This document shows positions 5,166 through 6,366 of a stretch of 6,366 nucleotides of DNA, piece after piece. The stretch is from contig PWVY01000208.1 in NCBI GenBank assembly GCA_003561665.1, forward strand, positions 1 through 6,366, read 5' to 3'. This DNA comes from Thermoplasmata archaeon. Its GTDB lineage: Archaea > Thermoplasmatota > SW-10-69-26. The position numbers and the translations under genes are program-made. Below the pieces are notes generated by a model. The model was not told the origin of the DNA. It worked only from the letters and a program-made list of their open reading frames with translations, and made no database searches. Position 1 is the stretch's first letter; each line of letters begins with the position of its first letter.

Positions 5166-5927
5166 GTGGCCAAACCTCTCATCGCGCTCGCCACCGAAGA
5201 CTTCGCCGCATACCTCGACCTCTCCCGCCACCTACGCGCCCAGAAGATCCCCTTCCAAAGCCTCATACCAGGCACCCCCATCCCCGGCGAGATCAAAGTC
5301 GTCATCACCACCGACAACGAACAAGCCAACATCCAACACGACCACATCGTCACATACACCACCCCCGAAGCCACCATCGAAGAAACCATGCGCCTCGTCC
5401 GAGGCCTCGAAACCGTCGACCACATCATCATCGGCATCGACCCCGGCCCCCGCCCCGGGCTTGCCCTCCTCGCCGATGGACACCTCCTCACCGCCCGCCA
5501 AACCCCCAACCCCGAACACGTCGTCCAAGACGTCAACGCCATCGCCCAACGCTACCAAGACACCCCCCTCACCGTCCGGGTCGGTCACGGCGCACAAACC
5601 CGACGCGACCGCATCGTCAACGGCCTCCTCGAACACGGCCACCACGTCGAACTCGTCGACGAAACCGAAACCAGCCCCGCCCGCGGCCGCATCGCCGGCG
5701 AACGCGACAAAATCGCCGCCCGCGTCATCGCCATGACCACCGGACAACCCATCCGAACCCCCCGCACCATCACCGTCCCACCCGGCGAAATCCGCGACAT
5801 CCAACGAAGAAGCCGCATCGAAAGCGACGGCCAAATCACCATCAGCCGACACCTCGCCGGCAAAGTCGCCGAAGGCCTCCTCACCCTCCCCGAAGCCGTA
5901 CGGATCCAAACCGCCCCCACCCGGTGA
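5166..5927 (+). CDS. RNase H-fold (RuvC/YqgF-like) protein of unknown specificity
   Basis: A 253-residue protein. An N-terminal domain (about 1-65) looks like an alpha/beta fold (IALATEDFAAYLDLSRHLRA, then VVITTD at 45-50). It is followed by an RNase H-like domain whose first strand, IIIGIDPGPRPGLALL (87-102), carries the D-P-G signature with D92. Later acidic candidates are D165/E166 in VELVDE and D181 in GERDKIAARVIA (178-189), which resembles the closing D-x-x-x-A helix of RuvC-type nucleases. A basic patch TRRDRIVNGLL (145-155) and a C-terminal segment with IQRRSRIES (212-220) and SRHLAGKVAEGLLTLPEA (227-244) complete it. I recall similar euryarchaeal proteins of unknown function, but cannot confirm this. 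A nuclease or junction-binding role is inferred from the fold; a catalytically inactive member is possible. GTG 5166 is the only suitable start nearby. The gene is followed after 4 bases by the GNAT gene. Codons end almost always in C or A (CTC, GAA, CAA). Confidence 0.82.
   Translation: MAKPLIALATEDFAAYLDLSRHLRAQKIPFQSLIPGTPIPGEIKVVITTDNEQANIQHDHIVTYTTPEATIEETMRLVRGLETVDHIIIGIDPGPRPGLALLADGHLLTARQTPNPEHVVQDVNAIAQRYQDTPLTVRVGHGAQTRRDRIVNGLLEHGHHVELVDETETSPARGRIAGERDKIAARVIAMTTGQPIRTPRTITVPPGEIRDIQRRSRIESDGQITISRHLAGKVAEGLLTLPEAVRIQTAPTR
5923..5927 (+). promoter_or_regulatory. Weak Shine-Dalgarno-like site of the GNAT gene
   Basis: GGTGA overlaps the stop codon of the RuvC-like gene and ends four bases before GTG 5932. 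It matches part of the archaeal GGAGGTGATC consensus, and no TATA-like patch lies upstream. This suggests translation from a shared mRNA. Confidence 0.35.
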
Positions 5928-5931
5928 CACG

Positions 5932-6366
5932 GTGACCCCCCTCAACTACCAACCCATCACCGACACCGACACCCTCGAACGCACCGTCGAAGCCATCTTC
6001 CAAGACCCCCAAACCCGACGAGGCATGGGCTGGCACGAAACCGACGACACCCAACAAGCCCTCAAAGCCATCCACGGTCTCTGGCGAAAACGCCACCACC
6101 AAGGATGGCGCCTCTACCGCGTCCACCACGACAAGACCCTCATCGGGTTCACCGGCCTAGGACCCACCCAAAACGGCGAAGCATGGTACGCCATCTACAT
6201 CCTCCAACGCGGCCAAGGCCACGGCTCCCGCGTCACCCAACACATGATCCAACAAGCCCACCAAACCACCGCGACCACCCTCACCGCCGTCGCCGAAGAA
6301 ACCAACCACGCCTCCCGACACCTTCTCGAGAAACACGGCTTCGAACCCCAAGGAGAAGCCCCCTAC
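5932..6366 (+). CDS. GNAT-family N-acetyltransferase (3' end cut by window edge)
   Basis: I translated this open frame by hand: 145 residues to the window edge. Features of the acetyl-CoA-dependent GNAT fold are clear: LYRVHHDKTLIGFTGLG (61-77) as the beta2-beta4 strands, WYAIYILQRGQGHGSRVTQ (85-103) containing the acetyl-CoA pyrophosphate loop Q-R-G-Q-G-H-G (92-98), and AEETNHASRHLLEKHGF (121-137), the motif B pattern N-x-x-S-x-x-L-L-E-K-x-G-F common in RimJ/RimL-type members. Such enzymes acetylate protein N-termini, antibiotics or small amines; the substrate here cannot be read. Start GTG 5932 is the only one in frame after the preceding stop. It lies 4 bases after the RuvC-like gene, so the two are probably one operon. 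Probably only a few tens of residues are missing. Codon use is C/A-ended, as in the gene before it. Confidence 0.85.
   Translation, partial: MTPLNYQPITDTDTLERTVEAIFQDPQTRRGMGWHETDDTQQALKAIHGLWRKRHHQGWRLYRVHHDKTLIGFTGLGPTQNGEAWYAIYILQRGQGHGSRVTQHMIQQAHQTTATTLTAVAEETNHASRHLLEKHGFEPQGEAPY

Noticed and set aside
5009..5935. 308-residue plus-strand frame, extremely rich in Arg, Pro and His
   Set aside because: It overlaps the RuvC-like gene in another frame and reflects its C-ended codons; no domain is visible.
5232..5945. 237-residue minus-strand Gly/Asp/Val-rich frame
   Set aside because: It is antisense to the RuvC-like gene, whose D-P-G strand and nuclease-like helix support the plus strand.

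Overview
The window looks like GC-rich archaeal DNA, most likely from a Thermoplasmatota-type euryarchaeon. The basis is a Hel308 helicase next to a Cgi121 (KEOPS) gene, TATA-like boxes about 25-30 bases before several start codons (the leaderless archaeal pattern), and two membrane-anchored tandem winged-helix regulators of a kind common in that lineage. The phylum is an inference; no rRNA or other marker is present.

Layout. Positions 1-452 (minus) hold cgi121, cut by the left edge. Positions 464-2653 (minus) hold a complete hel308, and the two form an operon read leftward with hel308 first. hel308 and a rightward regulator gene (2802-3548) diverge from a shared 148-base promoter region. A 271-base gap follows, with a probable terminator hairpin, an AT-rich island carrying two short perfect palindromes, and a 16-base GC-rich palindrome. 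A small gene of unknown function (3820-4260, plus) then converges tail to tail, 8 bases apart, with a second regulator gene (4269-4973, minus) that is a paralogue of the first. A 192-base divergent intergenic region, very poor in G on the plus strand, leads to a two-gene rightward operon: an RNase H-fold/RuvC-like protein (5166-5927) and a GNAT acetyltransferase (5932 to the right edge, incomplete).

How the parts may fit. Hel308 remodels stalled replication forks and Cgi121 is the tRNA-binding subunit of the complex that makes t6A. The RuvC-like protein may be another nucleic-acid enzyme, so the window has a genome-maintenance and tRNA-modification flavour. The two regulators have almost the same tandem DNA-binding region behind different membrane anchors, and their promoters share a 9-base motif between TATA box and start codon, suggesting auto- or cross-regulation.

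Translation signals follow two modes. Operon-leading genes have TATA boxes about 25-30 bases before the start and little or no leader. The internal genes have Shine-Dalgarno-like sequences (strong for cgi121, weak for the GNAT gene).

Base composition is asymmetric. From about 0.57 to 3.55 kb the plus strand is rich in G and T whichever strand is coding; from about 5.0 kb onward it is rich in C and A. No tRNA, rRNA, CRISPR array, insertion sequence or integrase was seen.
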